64,000 bases of DNA from Chryseobacterium sp. (GCF_029240215.1 NZ_JARBTK010000003.1:372001-436000), one strand, 5' to 3'. Shown: positions 33,144 to 41,574, numbered from the stretch's first letter. Notes: generated by a model from the letters alone, not told the origin. Numbers and translations are program-made.

Positions 33144-33743
33144 ATGGATTATAAACAGCTAATCATTCGCGGAATATCGTACAGCCAGACCCAATCGGGA
33201 GCTTACGCATTGTTATTGGAACATGAAGAAACACACATTAAATTACCTGTTGTTATAGGAAATTTCGAGGCGCAATCCATTTCATTAGGCCTTGAAAAAG
33301 ATATTCATCCGCCGCGTCCGCTTACTCATGATTTATTTACGAAATTTATAGTTTCTGCACAGTTTGAATTAGTGTCTGTCATCATTTATCAGATTGTTGA
33401 CGGAGTTTTCTTTTCAAATATCAATTTTAAAAATAAACTTAACGAAGAAGAGTTGATCTTGGATGCCCGAACTTCTGATGCTGTTGCGATGGCAGTAAGA
33501 TTTGATGCACCTATTTTTACAACGCAGCAGGTTTTGAATGAGGCGGGAATTCTTCTTGAATTGGAAGAAACAGCTAAAGAAGATGATGTTTTCTCAGAAG
33601 CTGTTCAGGATGAAGACAATTTGAAGCATATTTCTATGGAAGAGCTTCAGAAATTATTGGACGAAGCAGTAAAAGAAGAAGATTTTGATACGGCTCTTGA
33701 GATTCAGGAAGAGATCAAAAGAAGAAAAAAGAAAATTGATTAA
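33144..33743 (+). CDS. Bifunctional nuclease (BFN/DUF151) protein with UVR motif
   Basis: 199 residues: BFN domain (about 1-135) with 'LPVVIGNFEAQSISLGLE' (about 33-50), 'RPLTHDLFTKFI' (about 58-69) and 'LDARTSDAVAMAVRFDAPIF' (about 105-124), then an acidic linker and a C-terminal UVR helix hairpin ('LQKLLDEAVKEEDFDTALEIQEEIKRRKK', quoted in part). BFN proteins have reported RNase/DNase activity in plants, and UVR motifs mediate protein contacts in UvrB/UvrC and Clp adaptors; the bacterial role is not settled. Followed 17 bases later by a permease gene. Confidence 0.88.
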   Translation: MDYKQLIIRGISYSQTQSGAYALLLEHEETHIKLPVVIGNFEAQSISLGLEKDIHPPRPLTHDLFTKFIVSAQFELVSVIIYQIVDGVFFSNINFKNKLNEEELILDARTSDAVAMAVRFDAPIFTTQQVLNEAGILLELEETAKEDDVFSEAVQDEDNLKHISMEELQKLLDEAVKEEDFDTALEIQEEIKRRKKKID

Positions 33744-33760
33744 GATATTATAAATATACA

Positions 33761-35020
33761 ATGAATTTAAAATTACGATTGACGATCCTCAGCTTTCTTC
33801 AGTTTTTTGTTTGGGGAGCATGGCTTATTACCTTTGCCAATTATTGGTTCGGAACGATGCAATGGGGAGGAGAGCAGTTTGGAATTGTTTTCATGACTTT
33901 AGGAATTGCTTCCATCATTATGCCTGCTGTTACCGGAATTATCGCTGACCGATGGATGAATGCCGAAAAACTCTACGGAATTTTGCATTTAGGGTATGCC
34001 ATCACTTTGCTTTATTTACCACAAGTAGATAATCCTACGACATTCTTTTGGGTAATGCTGATTGCGATGCTTTTTTATATGCCTACAATTTCTCTTTCAA
34101 ATTCTATTGCATATTATGTCTTAAAAAATAATAATTTCGATGTAGTAAAGGTTTTCCCGCCAATACGGGTTTGGGGAACTTTAGGTTTTATTGCTGCGAT
34201 GTGGATTACAAATTTAACGGGTAACAAAGCTTCAGCAAATCAATTTTATATTGCGGCAGCTTTTGCGGTAATTTTGGCTGTTTATTCATTCACATTACCT
34301 CCTTGTAAACCACAGAGTCTTATTCCAAAAGATGCATCAATTGCGGAAAAATTAGGTCTAAATGCCTTTAAGCTTTTCGGAAATTATAAATTAGCATTGT
34401 TTTTCATATTCTCAATGTTTTTGGGAGCTGCATTGCAACTAACGAATATGTATGGAGATGTGTTCTTATCAGATTTTGGTAAAAATCCGGTTTATGCAGA
34501 GAGTTTTGTAGTGAAACGTTCTACACTGATCATGTCGATATCGCAGTTTTCAGAAACCGCATTTATTCTTGCAATTCCGTTTTTCTTAAAAAGATTTGGA
34601 ATTAAAAATGTAATGTTGATTTCCATGTTTGCCTGGGTTTTGCGTTTCGCATTCTTCGCTTATGGCGATCCTTACGGATTTGGATTAGGTTTGATAATCC
34701 TTTCTTGTATTGTTTACGGAATGGCGTTCGATTTTTTCAATGTTTCCGGTTCTCTTTTTGTGGAAACAACAACAGATTACAAAATTAGATCTTCTGCACA
34801 AGGTCTGTTTATGATGATGACCAATGGTTTTGGAGCGATAGCAGGAAGTTTTGGAAGTGGATGGATTATTTCAAATTTCTTTACCTTAGAAAACGGAGAT
34901 AAAATGTGGCATGAAATATGGCTTATTTTTGCGGGTTATGCATTAATTATTACCATTTTATTTGCTATTTTCTTCAAACATAAACATGATCCGGAAGCTG
35001 TTGCTAATGTCAATCATTGA
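33761..35020 (+). CDS. Nucleoside/H+ symporter-family MFS permease
   Basis: 419 residues with twelve predicted membrane helices. The start 'LKLRLTILSFLQFFVWGAWL' and 'GIIADRWMNAEKLYGILH' (about 60-77) are typical of the NupG/XapB (NHS) family, as are 'FPPIRVWGTLGFIAAMWI' (about 132-149) and 'GLFMMMTNGFGAIAGSFGSGWI' (about 347-368). Likely imports nucleosides, with proton coupling by family knowledge. Only 17 bases after the BFN gene, so cotranscription is possible. Confidence 0.87.
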   Translation: MNLKLRLTILSFLQFFVWGAWLITFANYWFGTMQWGGEQFGIVFMTLGIASIIMPAVTGIIADRWMNAEKLYGILHLGYAITLLYLPQVDNPTTFFWVMLIAMLFYMPTISLSNSIAYYVLKNNNFDVVKVFPPIRVWGTLGFIAAMWITNLTGNKASANQFYIAAAFAVILAVYSFTLPPCKPQSLIPKDASIAEKLGLNAFKLFGNYKLALFFIFSMFLGAALQLTNMYGDVFLSDFGKNPVYAESFVVKRSTLIMSISQFSETAFILAIPFFLKRFGIKNVMLISMFAWVLRFAFFAYGDPYGFGLGLIILSCIVYGMAFDFFNVSGSLFVETTTDYKIRSSAQGLFMMMTNGFGAIAGSFGSGWIISNFFTLENGDKMWHEIWLIFAGYALIITILFAIFFKHKHDPEAVANVNH

Positions 35021-35154
35021 TTTTTTTAATTTAAATACAATATTTATTAATTTTTTTTAAATCACTTATCTAAGTTTAATGCTTATTTTAAATATATTGG
35101 GTGAATTTTTTTTCTTTTTTTTTCGTAAAATGATTTTCATTTAATTAAATTTTT

Positions 35155-35162
35155 TATATTTG
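35155..35162 (+). promoter_or_regulatory. -7 box upstream of the M43 protease gene
   Basis: TATATTTG lies 64 bases before the ATG in a very AT-rich leader. No proper -33 TTG was found. Confidence 0.4.
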
Positions 35163-35225
35163 TTAAAGAACTGTTATTTTATTAAGAATAATAAAATAAT
35201 TTATATTAATTAATACAAATATAGA

Positions 35226-36200
35226 ATGAAAAAGACAATTTTTATGCTAGGAATAGTAAGTGCTATTTTAGCTGGCTGTGAATCAGACGAGAAAATGGAA
35301 ACCCTTTCCGACGAAAATCAAATTTCTAATACTAATGTACGTAGAGGTTGTGCTTCTGATGAGGTTTTAAAAGATCAGATTGCAAATAATCCTGAATTGG
35401 CGAAGAAAATTGCACAAATTGAATCCTTTACTCAATCAAAGATGAATGATAATTTTCAATCTAGGCTGGTAAATGGCGTTATTGAAATTCCTGTTGTTGT
35501 AAATGTACTTTATAGAACTGCTGCCGAGAATATTTCTCAAGCACAGATTCAATCTCAAATTGATATTTTGAATAAAGATTTTAATGCTACAAACAGCGAT
35601 TTCAATAATGTACCTACTAATTTTTCTAATGTGAAAGCTAATGTAGGAATACGTTTCGTTTTAGATCAGGTTGTAAGAAAATCTACTAAAAAAACTTCTT
35701 GGGGTACTAAAGATGCAATGAAAAAATCTGCTCAGGGAGGTTTAAATCCTATTTCGCCTACAACAAAACTTAATCTTTGGGCATGTACGATTGGTGGCGG
35801 AATATTAGGATATGCACAATTTCCCGGAGGTGCAAGTGCAACAGATGGTGTTGTTATAGATTCTAAATATTTAGGAAATACAGGAACGGCAACTTACCCT
35901 TTTAATTTAGGTAGAACTGCTACTCATGAAATAGGTCACTGGATGAATCTTCGTCATATTTGGGGAGATGCTACCTGTGGAAATGATTTGGTTGCTGATA
36001 CACCTTCGCATAATGCTGCTAACTATGGCGCACCGGCATTTCCTCATTATAGCACTTGCTCAGGAAGTCCGATAGAAATGACAATGAATTATATGGATTA
36101 TGTAGATGACAGAGCAATGTATATGTTTTCTACAGACCAGAAAAGTAGAATGTTGGCAATTTTCCAGTCTGGAGGACCAAGATATTCTTTTGCTCAATAA
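35226..36200 (+). CDS. M43-family zinc metalloprotease lipoprotein
   Basis: 324 residues. Lipoprotein signal peptide with lipobox ending at Cys18 (ILAGC). An N-terminal region of about 75 residues precedes 'GVIEIPVVVNVLY' and the 'QIQSQIDILNKDFN' helix, as in cytophagalysin-like proteins. The zinc motif is HEIGHWMNLRH (234-244), fitting HExxHxxxxxH; where most metzincins have Gly there is Asn, which is usual in M43. The Met-turn is 'MTMNYMDY' (about 288-295). 'TCGNDLVADTP' and the Cys pairs suggest a disulfide-stabilised fold. It should be an outer surface or periplasmic peptidase. No T9SS sorting domain. Confidence 0.88.
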   Translation: MKKTIFMLGIVSAILAGCESDEKMETLSDENQISNTNVRRGCASDEVLKDQIANNPELAKKIAQIESFTQSKMNDNFQSRLVNGVIEIPVVVNVLYRTAAENISQAQIQSQIDILNKDFNATNSDFNNVPTNFSNVKANVGIRFVLDQVVRKSTKKTSWGTKDAMKKSAQGGLNPISPTTKLNLWACTIGGGILGYAQFPGGASATDGVVIDSKYLGNTGTATYPFNLGRTATHEIGHWMNLRHIWGDATCGNDLVADTPSHNAANYGAPAFPHYSTCSGSPIEMTMNYMDYVDDRAMYMFSTDQKSRMLAIFQSGGPRYSFAQ

Positions 36201-36220
36201 TTTTTTTAATTTATTATATG

Positions 36221-36255
36221 ATTGCACTTTTGAAAAAAAGTGCAATTTTTTTTTA
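36221..36255 (+). terminator. Intrinsic terminator
   Basis: ATTGCACTTTT and AAAAGTGCAAT form a near-perfect 11-bp stem followed by nine T. Confidence 0.85.
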
Positions 36256-36307
36256 TTTTCGGGCAACCATTTCAAACTTTTGCCGTCTTATAGATAGAAA
36301 CCGATAC

Positions 36308-36862
36308 ATGAAGAATTTAGAAGAGAATTTTAAACTTGCCAAAAAACAAGACCGGAGAGCCCAGAAAGCTCTTTATGAATTGTTTTCAGCTAAAATGTTG
36401 GCGGTTGCAAATTCTTACACAAATAATATTCATGATGCTGAAGATATTTTATTGAATGCCTTTTTGAAGTGTTTCAATAAAATAGAAGACTGTAAAGAAT
36501 GGAAAAGCTTTCCGTTTTGGCTGAGAAAGATTGTGGTAAACGACTCTATCACTTTTGTCAGGAAAAACAGAAATATTCTTTATTCAGATATTGAGATTGC
36601 AGATGATCTTCCGGAAGAAAATTTAGATGAAAAACTAAACGAAATTAATCTCGAAGAAATATTCTCTCAAATGCCTGAAGGATATAAACTGGTATTTAAT
36701 CTTTACGTATTTGAAGATAAAAAGCATCAGGAAATTGCCGAAATCCTTAACATTTCAGAAGGCACAAGCAAAAGCCAATTAAGCAAAGCTAAAAAATGGA
36801 TTGCTGATTATTTAAAAGCAAAAGAAAATGGAAAGAAAAATACTGAAACAATTAAAATCTGA
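36308..36862 (+). CDS. ECF-type sigma-70 factor
   Basis: 184 residues from the ATG at 36308; the frame is open another 30 codons upstream, but across the preceding terminator. Sigma region 2 is 'QKALYELFSAKMLAVANSYTNNIHDAEDILLNAFLKCFNKI' (quoted only in part: 'YTNNIHDAEDILLNAFLK'), and region 4 is 'YKLVFNLYVFEDKKHQEIAE' with 'GTSKSQLSKAKKWI'. It should direct RNA polymerase to its own regulon. The following gene overlaps it by 35 bases and is a single-pass membrane protein, as expected of an anti-sigma factor. Confidence 0.9.
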   Translation: MKNLEENFKLAKKQDRRAQKALYELFSAKMLAVANSYTNNIHDAEDILLNAFLKCFNKIEDCKEWKSFPFWLRKIVVNDSITFVRKNRNILYSDIEIADDLPEENLDEKLNEINLEEIFSQMPEGYKLVFNLYVFEDKKHQEIAEILNISEGTSKSQLSKAKKWIADYLKAKENGKKNTETIKI

Positions 36863-37523
36863 TTACGAAGAGCTCGAAATAAAGCCTTCTGCAGATCTTT
36901 GGGATCAGATAGATGCAGCTTTGGAAAAAGAGTCTGAATCGTCTCTGAAATCATCTTTCTCTCCTAATTGGTGGAAATATGCAGCTGTTGTTTTATTATT
37001 GATTTCTTTTGGAACATTAATTTATTATAACCGTGATTTTAATACTGAAAAAACTGATTATATCGTAAAAGAAAATCTAAGGAAAGAAGTTTTAAAAACT
37101 GAGGATAATTTTGAAATAATTCCACAAAAAGAGAATCCAATCAAAGAAACTGATCCGAAAATTGTAAAAGATGTTGGTCAGAATTTACAGGAAAATAATT
37201 TTCAGAATTTAAAGACAAAAAAAGAAATTTCTCAACCTCAAATTTTAGAATCTAAAGAATCAAAAATCGTTATTCATCAACCTGAAAACAATATTGACAA
37301 GCAAGAAAATATTGAAAATAGTAATCAGCCCATTATTTCAGATGCAAAAAAAATCAGCTACATCAGTGCAGATGATCTTTTGTTAGGAAGAGAACTCGAC
37401 AAGTCCCGCGAAAAAGCTAATATGGACACAAGAAAATTTGGAGTTATCCATATTGATAAAGTGATTCCTAAGTTGGGTAATGTGACTGTTTTGGGAGTTA
37501 CGGTTTACATAGATCCTAAATAA
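36828..37523 (+). CDS. Putative anti-sigma factor, single-pass membrane protein
   Basis: 231 residues. 'MERKILKQLKSDYEELEIKP' and 'ADLWDQIDAALEKE' (about 22-35) form a short cytoplasmic part, followed by one membrane helix (about 50-67, 'YAAVVLLLISFGTLIYY'), a charged Lys/Glu/Gln-rich region (about 70-180) and a C-terminal part ('PKLGNVTVLGVTVYIDPK'). It overlaps the sigma gene by 35 bases. No zinc-binding anti-sigma motif (HxxxCxxC) is present, so the role is inferred from position and topology. Confidence 0.7.
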   Translation: MERKILKQLKSDYEELEIKPSADLWDQIDAALEKESESSLKSSFSPNWWKYAAVVLLLISFGTLIYYNRDFNTEKTDYIVKENLRKEVLKTEDNFEIIPQKENPIKETDPKIVKDVGQNLQENNFQNLKTKKEISQPQILESKESKIVIHQPENNIDKQENIENSNQPIISDAKKISYISADDLLLGRELDKSREKANMDTRKFGVIHIDKVIPKLGNVTVLGVTVYIDPK

Positions 37524-37603
37524 TTTAACAACTTTTTTAATGAAAATTAACTGTTACATTTTATGTACGGTCGTAAAATAATGTCTAAAAATAATTACTA
37601 AAT

Positions 37604-38686
37604 ATGAAACCAAAAATTGCCTTACTCGCTGCTGTCATTGCATTTTCCTATACAAATGCTCAGGAAAATCCTTATACAGACATTCATATGAGAAACTATT
37701 CCAAAAAAATTGATAGTATTATCGTCTCCGAAAAAGCTAAAATGAATAATGAGTTGGATGATTTAGAAAAAACTTTTAAAGAAAATAAATTATCTGCAGA
37801 AGAAAAACAAAAACAGAAAACCGAAGTTGCAAAAAAATACGAGCAGATCATCAATGGGAAAGTTGATGATGAGAAAGTTAATTTAGAAAATGCAACAAGA
37901 GAATTGGTAAAAAGTTCTGTGATGGGAAAAGGAAAAGTTTTTGATCAGATAGGTTTTGCACAGAACAATGCGATTCTTAGTTTTAGAGATACGAAACGCA
38001 CCAAAAAAGAATTGCTGAAAGCAGATGATTTAAATATATCTTTTGCCTTTCCAAATCTTACAAAATCGGCAGGTTCTTTGAATCTGGCAAACAAATCTTC
38101 TGAAGCTAAATTTGGAAAATCTACGTCTACTGTTTTTGAATATCGTGCTACGAGACAGTTTGGTGCACTTACTTCTCCTGTTTTCTACAGAATCGGATTG
38201 GGATTAAGAAGTGATACTTATGGATTAGATAATTCTAAAGTTTTTGTACAGCAGGATCGCCAGATTTACCTTACAGATTTCACTCAGGGAAATTTAAAAA
38301 AATCAAGAATTTCTAATTATTATGTGACCGTTCCGATTGATTTTGTTTTTGTATTAAATCCTAAATACACAACTGAAAACGATGTGAAAATGCTTGATAA
38401 TTCCAAGGGGAATTTTAGAGTTTCAGCCGGAGTTTATGGTGGTGTGAGATATTTAAGTCAAAACCAAATCATTTACAAAAACTTTGAGGATCATAGAACA
38501 AGTTACAGAGAAAACATCAATGGATCTGTGAATAACTTCCTTTTTGGAGGTAAGATATCTTTAGGATATGGTGCATTGAATGTTTTTGTGAAAAAAGATT
38601 TTACCCCGATTTTTAACGATAATGCTAAAATCAATAACAAATATGGGATACAGATTGGTTTAGAATTACTGTATATTAATTTTTAA
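37604..38686 (+). CDS. Putative outer-membrane protein of the sigma operon
   Basis: 360 residues with a signal peptide (MKPKIALLAAVIAFSYTNAQ). Residues 35-105 are a Lys/Glu-rich coiled coil ('LDDLEKTFKENKLSAEEKQKQKTEVAKKYEQI', quoted in part), and the rest reads as barrel strands: 'FEYRATRQFGALTSPVFYRIGLGLR', 'SNYYVTVPIDFVFVL', 'NFRVSAGVYGGVRYL', 'LFGGKISLGYGALNVFVKKDFTP' and a terminal 'GIQIGLELLYINF' strand. It starts 80 bases after the anti-sigma gene, likely the same unit. No recognised family; a structural or sensing role is a guess. Confidence 0.65.
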   Translation: MKPKIALLAAVIAFSYTNAQENPYTDIHMRNYSKKIDSIIVSEKAKMNNELDDLEKTFKENKLSAEEKQKQKTEVAKKYEQIINGKVDDEKVNLENATRELVKSSVMGKGKVFDQIGFAQNNAILSFRDTKRTKKELLKADDLNISFAFPNLTKSAGSLNLANKSSEAKFGKSTSTVFEYRATRQFGALTSPVFYRIGLGLRSDTYGLDNSKVFVQQDRQIYLTDFTQGNLKKSRISNYYVTVPIDFVFVLNPKYTTENDVKMLDNSKGNFRVSAGVYGGVRYLSQNQIIYKNFEDHRTSYRENINGSVNNFLFGGKISLGYGALNVFVKKDFTPIFNDNAKINNKYGIQIGLELLYINF

Positions 38687-38688
38687 TT

Positions 38689-38731
38689 ATTAATCATTAT
38701 TTAATTTTTATTAAATAATGATTAATTTTTT
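38689..38731 (+). terminator. AT-only palindromic terminator-like hairpin
   Basis: ATTAATCATTATTTAAT and its complement form a perfect 17-bp stem around TTTT, followed by six T. Weak pairing energy, but exact symmetry; it ends the sigma operon, and a second hairpin follows 55 bases later. Confidence 0.55.
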
Positions 38732-38781
38732 ATTAAATATTTTGTCGATATTAATAGTTAGTAGTCAAATAATTGATTTTG

Positions 38782-38813
38782 AAACACACTCAAAAAAAGT
38801 GTGTTTTTTTTTG
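38782..38813 (+). terminator. Intrinsic terminator
   Basis: AAACACACT and AGTGTGTTT form a 9-bp stem followed by a long T run. Confidence 0.8.
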
Positions 38814-38844
38814 TACTTTGGCTTTCTAAGAATCTTATAAAAAG

Positions 38845-39228
38845 ATGAAAAATATACAGTTGATCGGATTGATTTTAGTGGTTGTGGGAAGTTTCCTTCC
38901 GCTCGTTCATGTTCCTGTTATTGGTAACTGGAATTATTGGAAAGTCGACCATTATCTGGCAATTGCTTGTTGGGTTTTCTCGGCAATTGCATTATTTGGG
39001 ATCATGAATAACAGTCCGAAAATCGTCAAAACCTTTGCTGTTTTGCTAATTCTGTTGTTTCTGTTTACCATTTTCGCTACAAAATATCAGGCGTTCAGCT
39101 ACTTCAGTTTTCTTCCATTCAAATCATGGACAGAAGCTTTAGCCGCAACAGTAAAATTAAAATGGGGTTGGGCAGTTGAGTTTTTAGGAGCTATAATCAT
39201 GTTAATTGCGACGAAGAAAAAAATATGA
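38845..39228 (+). CDS. Four-helix membrane protein (unrecognised)
   Basis: 127 residues with four hydrophobic segments: about 4-22 ('IQLIGLILVVVGSFLPLVH'), 40-53, 62-80 and 107-123. Loops carry aromatic residues ('GNWNYWKVDHY', 'AFSYFSFLPFKSW'). The Trp/Tyr-rich first loop and its small size recall DoxX-like or DUF-type membrane proteins, but I cannot place it. Its stop overlaps the next ATG by 4 bases (ATGA), so the two are coupled in translation. Confidence 0.6.
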   Translation: MKNIQLIGLILVVVGSFLPLVHVPVIGNWNYWKVDHYLAIACWVFSAIALFGIMNNSPKIVKTFAVLLILLFLFTIFATKYQAFSYFSFLPFKSWTEALAATVKLKWGWAVEFLGAIIMLIATKKKI

Positions 39229-39629
39229 AAGCATACTCAATTTTAGCAAGCATATTGATTTTCTGTTCATCTCAACTGAAATCTCAGGAGCATTTTTTGC
39301 TGCCAGATTCTCCTGCAAAATGTCACCTTATCAAAGAAGGCAAATTCATTAAAGAAGGTGATTCTGCTAAAAAATGGAATATAGTTATCAAAAAAGATTC
39401 ACAGCGAGAATATTTCAATAATAATAAAGATTACATCAAATACAAAATCGAATTTCTTGATGACTGCACTTACAAAACTACAGTTACAGGAAAATCAGAC
39501 GGCAAAAACCCAATGAGAATAGGTGATGTCATCACCAATAAAATTATAGAAACAGACCATCATTTTATTAAAATTCAATCTCAGTACTTTAATAAAACTG
39601 ATGAATTTGTTCTTGAAAAAATAGAGTAA
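39225..39629 (+). CDS. Small secreted protein (unrecognised)
   Basis: 134 residues. Signal peptide of about 20 residues (MKAYSILASILIFCSSQLKS, cut near KSQ). The mature part is beta-rich and Lys-rich: 'AKCHLIKEGKFIKEGDSAKKWNIVI', 'YIKYKIEFLDDCTYKTTVTGKSDG' and 'DHHFIKIQSQYFNKTDEFVLEKIE'. Two Cys (about 33 and 83) could form a disulfide. Resembles lipocalin-like small Bacteroidota proteins in strand pattern only. Follows the four-helix membrane protein in the same unit; both probably act at the envelope. Confidence 0.6.
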   Translation: MKAYSILASILIFCSSQLKSQEHFLLPDSPAKCHLIKEGKFIKEGDSAKKWNIVIKKDSQREYFNNNKDYIKYKIEFLDDCTYKTTVTGKSDGKNPMRIGDVITNKIIETDHHFIKIQSQYFNKTDEFVLEKIE

Positions 39630-39653
39630 ATTAAAATTAAATAAATATATAAA

Positions 39654-40832
39654 ATGAAAGAAGTATTCATAGTTTCCGCAGTAAGAACACCAATGGGAAG
39701 TTTTATGGGAAGCTTATCTACAGTTCCTGCTACAAAATTGGGCGCAACTGCAGTAAAAGGAGCGTTAGACAAGATCAATCTTGATCCAAGAAACGTTCAG
39801 GAAATTTATATGGGTAACGTGTTACAGGCGGGTGAAGGACAGGCTCCGGCTCGTCAGGTCGCTTTAGGAGCAGGACTTTCAAACGAAACTCCATCTACAA
39901 CAATTAATAAAGTTTGTGCTTCAGGAATGAAGGCTGTAACAATGGCTGCACAGGCGATAAAAGCTGGTGATGCAGATGTGATCGTTGCAGGAGGTATGGA
40001 AAATATGTCTTCAGTTCCGCATTACTATAACGCAAGAAATGCTACAAAATTAGGAGATGTGAAAATGCAGGACGGAATGGTTTTAGACGGTCTTACAGAC
40101 GTTTACAACAAAGTTCACATGGGAGTTTGTGCAGAAAAATGTGCTGCAGATTATCATTTCACAAGAGAAGATCAGGATAATTTTGCCATCGAATCTTACA
40201 AAAGATCTGCAAAAGCTTGGAGCGAAGGGAAATTTGCTGAAGAGGTAGTTCCTGTTTCTATTCCACAAAGAAAAGGAGATCCGATCATTTTTTCTGAGGA
40301 TGAAGAGTATAAAGCGGTTAATTTCGATAGGCTTCCAACACTTCCTACAGTTTTCAAAAAAGAAGACGGAACTGTTACGGCAGCCAACGCATCTACTTTA
40401 AATGACGGTGCTTCTGCATTAATCCTTGTTTCAAAAGAGAAAATGGAAGAATTGGGATTGAAGCCTTTGGCAAAGATCATTTCTTACGCTGATGCAGCTC
40501 AGGAGCCTGAAAACTTTACTACTGCACCTTCAAAAGCATTACCTATAGCTCTTAAAAAAGCAGGTTTAGAAATTTCAAATATAGATTTCTTTGAATTCAA
40601 CGAAGCATTTTCTGTAGTTGGTTTAGCAAACAATAAAATCTTAGGATTAGATGCTGCAAAAGTAAACGTAAATGGTGGAGCAGTAGCTTTGGGACATCCG
40701 CTTGGCAGTTCAGGATCAAGAATCATCGTTACTTTGATCAATGTTTTAAAACAAAACAACGGAAAATACGGTGCTGCAGCAATCTGTAACGGCGGCGGCG
40801 GAGCTTCTGCAATTGTTATTGAAAATATGTAA
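39654..40832 (+). CDS. Acetyl-CoA C-acyltransferase (thiolase)
   Basis: 392 residues; condenses or cleaves acyl-CoAs. Catalytic Cys88 in 'INKVCASGMKA', the His in 'EFNEAFSVV' region with 'NVNGGAVALGHPLGSSGSRI' (about 339-358, catalytic His), and the second Cys in 'AAICNGGGGASAIVIE' (about 378-393) are all present, as are 'GGMENMSSVPHY' and 'TSTLNDGAS'-like 'NASTLNDGASA'. It is an AtoB/FadA-type thiolase; ketoacid or acetoacetyl-CoA preference cannot be told. Starts 25 bases after the previous gene, so possible cotranscription with it. Confidence 0.93.
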   Translation: MKEVFIVSAVRTPMGSFMGSLSTVPATKLGATAVKGALDKINLDPRNVQEIYMGNVLQAGEGQAPARQVALGAGLSNETPSTTINKVCASGMKAVTMAAQAIKAGDADVIVAGGMENMSSVPHYYNARNATKLGDVKMQDGMVLDGLTDVYNKVHMGVCAEKCAADYHFTREDQDNFAIESYKRSAKAWSEGKFAEEVVPVSIPQRKGDPIIFSEDEEYKAVNFDRLPTLPTVFKKEDGTVTAANASTLNDGASALILVSKEKMEELGLKPLAKIISYADAAQEPENFTTAPSKALPIALKKAGLEISNIDFFEFNEAFSVVGLANNKILGLDAAKVNVNGGAVALGHPLGSSGSRIIVTLINVLKQNNGKYGAAAICNGGGGASAIVIENM

Positions 40833-40839
40833 GATACTT

Positions 40840-41049
40840 ATGAAAACAAAATACGCCATTATGATTTTTTTAGTAGGCTTACTTATCAATTTATTTGGAG
40901 CCTTGCTGAAAATTACACACTTCTCATTTGGACCGCTTAATGGTAATATTTGCCTTACAGTAGGTTCTATTGTTCAAGGGTTGGGTATTTTGCTAATTAT
41001 CTTTAAAGTTCTGACTAATCAAAGATTTAAAGATTTTTTAAATAAATAA
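40840..41049 (+). CDS. Small two-helix membrane protein resembling the GldL N-terminus
   Basis: 69 residues from the ATG at 40840 (the frame is open upstream through the thiolase end, but that is not the same protein). Two membrane helices (about 5-24 and 34-54) around 'LLKITHFSFGPLNGNICLTVGSI'. The pattern 'LFGALLKITHF(G)..N...TVG' resembles the transmembrane hairpin of the gliding/T9SS motor protein GldL ('GA.FKI.H..GA..ML.VG'), but lacks its long cytoplasmic domain. Followed by a good terminator. Independent small-protein status is likely; the GldL link is only by pattern. Confidence 0.55.
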   Translation: MKTKYAIMIFLVGLLINLFGALLKITHFSFGPLNGNICLTVGSIVQGLGILLIIFKVLTNQRFKDFLNK

Positions 41050-41070
41050 AATTTTTTACGATAAAATTAA

Positions 41071-41104
41071 AGCCAAAAACATACATGTTTTTGGCTTTTT
41101 TTAT
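41071..41104 (+). terminator. Intrinsic terminator
   Basis: AGCCAAAAACAT and ATGTTTTTGGCT form a 12-bp stem followed by seven T. Confidence 0.85.
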
Positions 41105-41165
41105 TTAATTATTGATACAAATTTGAATTTAATTGCATTCAAAACGATAGTTAACTCTGTGAGAT

Positions 41166-41228
41166 GCTCCGTAGGAGCAAAATGTTTGTAAAAAAATGAT
41201 CAACTAAATGAATAAGCTCCGTAGGAGC
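41166..41228. repeat. Two copies of GCTCCGTAGGAGC palindrome
   Basis: GCTCCGTAGGAGC occurs at 41166-41178 and 41216-41228, 50 bases apart. The same word with 'A(A)ATGTTTGTA' context is, as I recall, common in Flavobacteriia intergenic DNA. Here both copies sit in the same 525-base spacer. Confidence 0.6.
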
Positions 41229-41545
41229 GACACTTTAAGAGCCTGTAATTTCTACACAAACAGATATTCTTTACAATAAATATTCATTTACTTCAAGAAA
41301 ATCAACACTAAGAATTTCTCCTGCAATACTAAAATATTGTTATGCTGGAATTCCCGACCATCAAAACCAAACGAGGAGAATGCAGTCGGAACTTTCGACA
41401 AAGTAGCCCTAAAAATAAAGAATCATTGAAGTTCAAACGATGGGAAAAATAAACTATTATTAAAGAAAAATAACACTCATTATTAATTCTTAGCTAAATA
41501 TGAAAAATAACAAACAAAAAACAACCGAACATTCAGCGGTTTTTC

Positions 41546-41553
41546 TATTTTTG
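41546..41553 (+). promoter_or_regulatory. -7 box of the UMF1 transporter gene
   Basis: TATTTTTG followed by TGCAA lies 21 bases before the ATG at 41575. No clear TTG was found 19-21 bases further up. Confidence 0.45.
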
Positions 41554-41574
41554 TGCAACTAATTCATTTGAAAA

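Larger units (their letters stand above)
41050..41574. other. 525-base spacer with terminator, small repeats and a mini-ORF
   Basis: Starts with the terminator at 41071. Two copies of the palindrome GCTCCGTAGGAGC lie at 41166-41178 and 41216-41228. A 36-codon ORF (41342-41452, MLEFPTIKTKRGECSRNFRQ and onward) shows no recognisable homology and differs from the surrounding AT content; I do not call it a gene. The MFS promoter box lies at 41546. Confidence 0.6.

Noticed and set aside
41342..41452. 36-codon ORF in the spacer before the UMF1 gene
   Set aside because: No homology, no promoter or ribosome site nearby, and one of many short frames; base composition alone is not enough.
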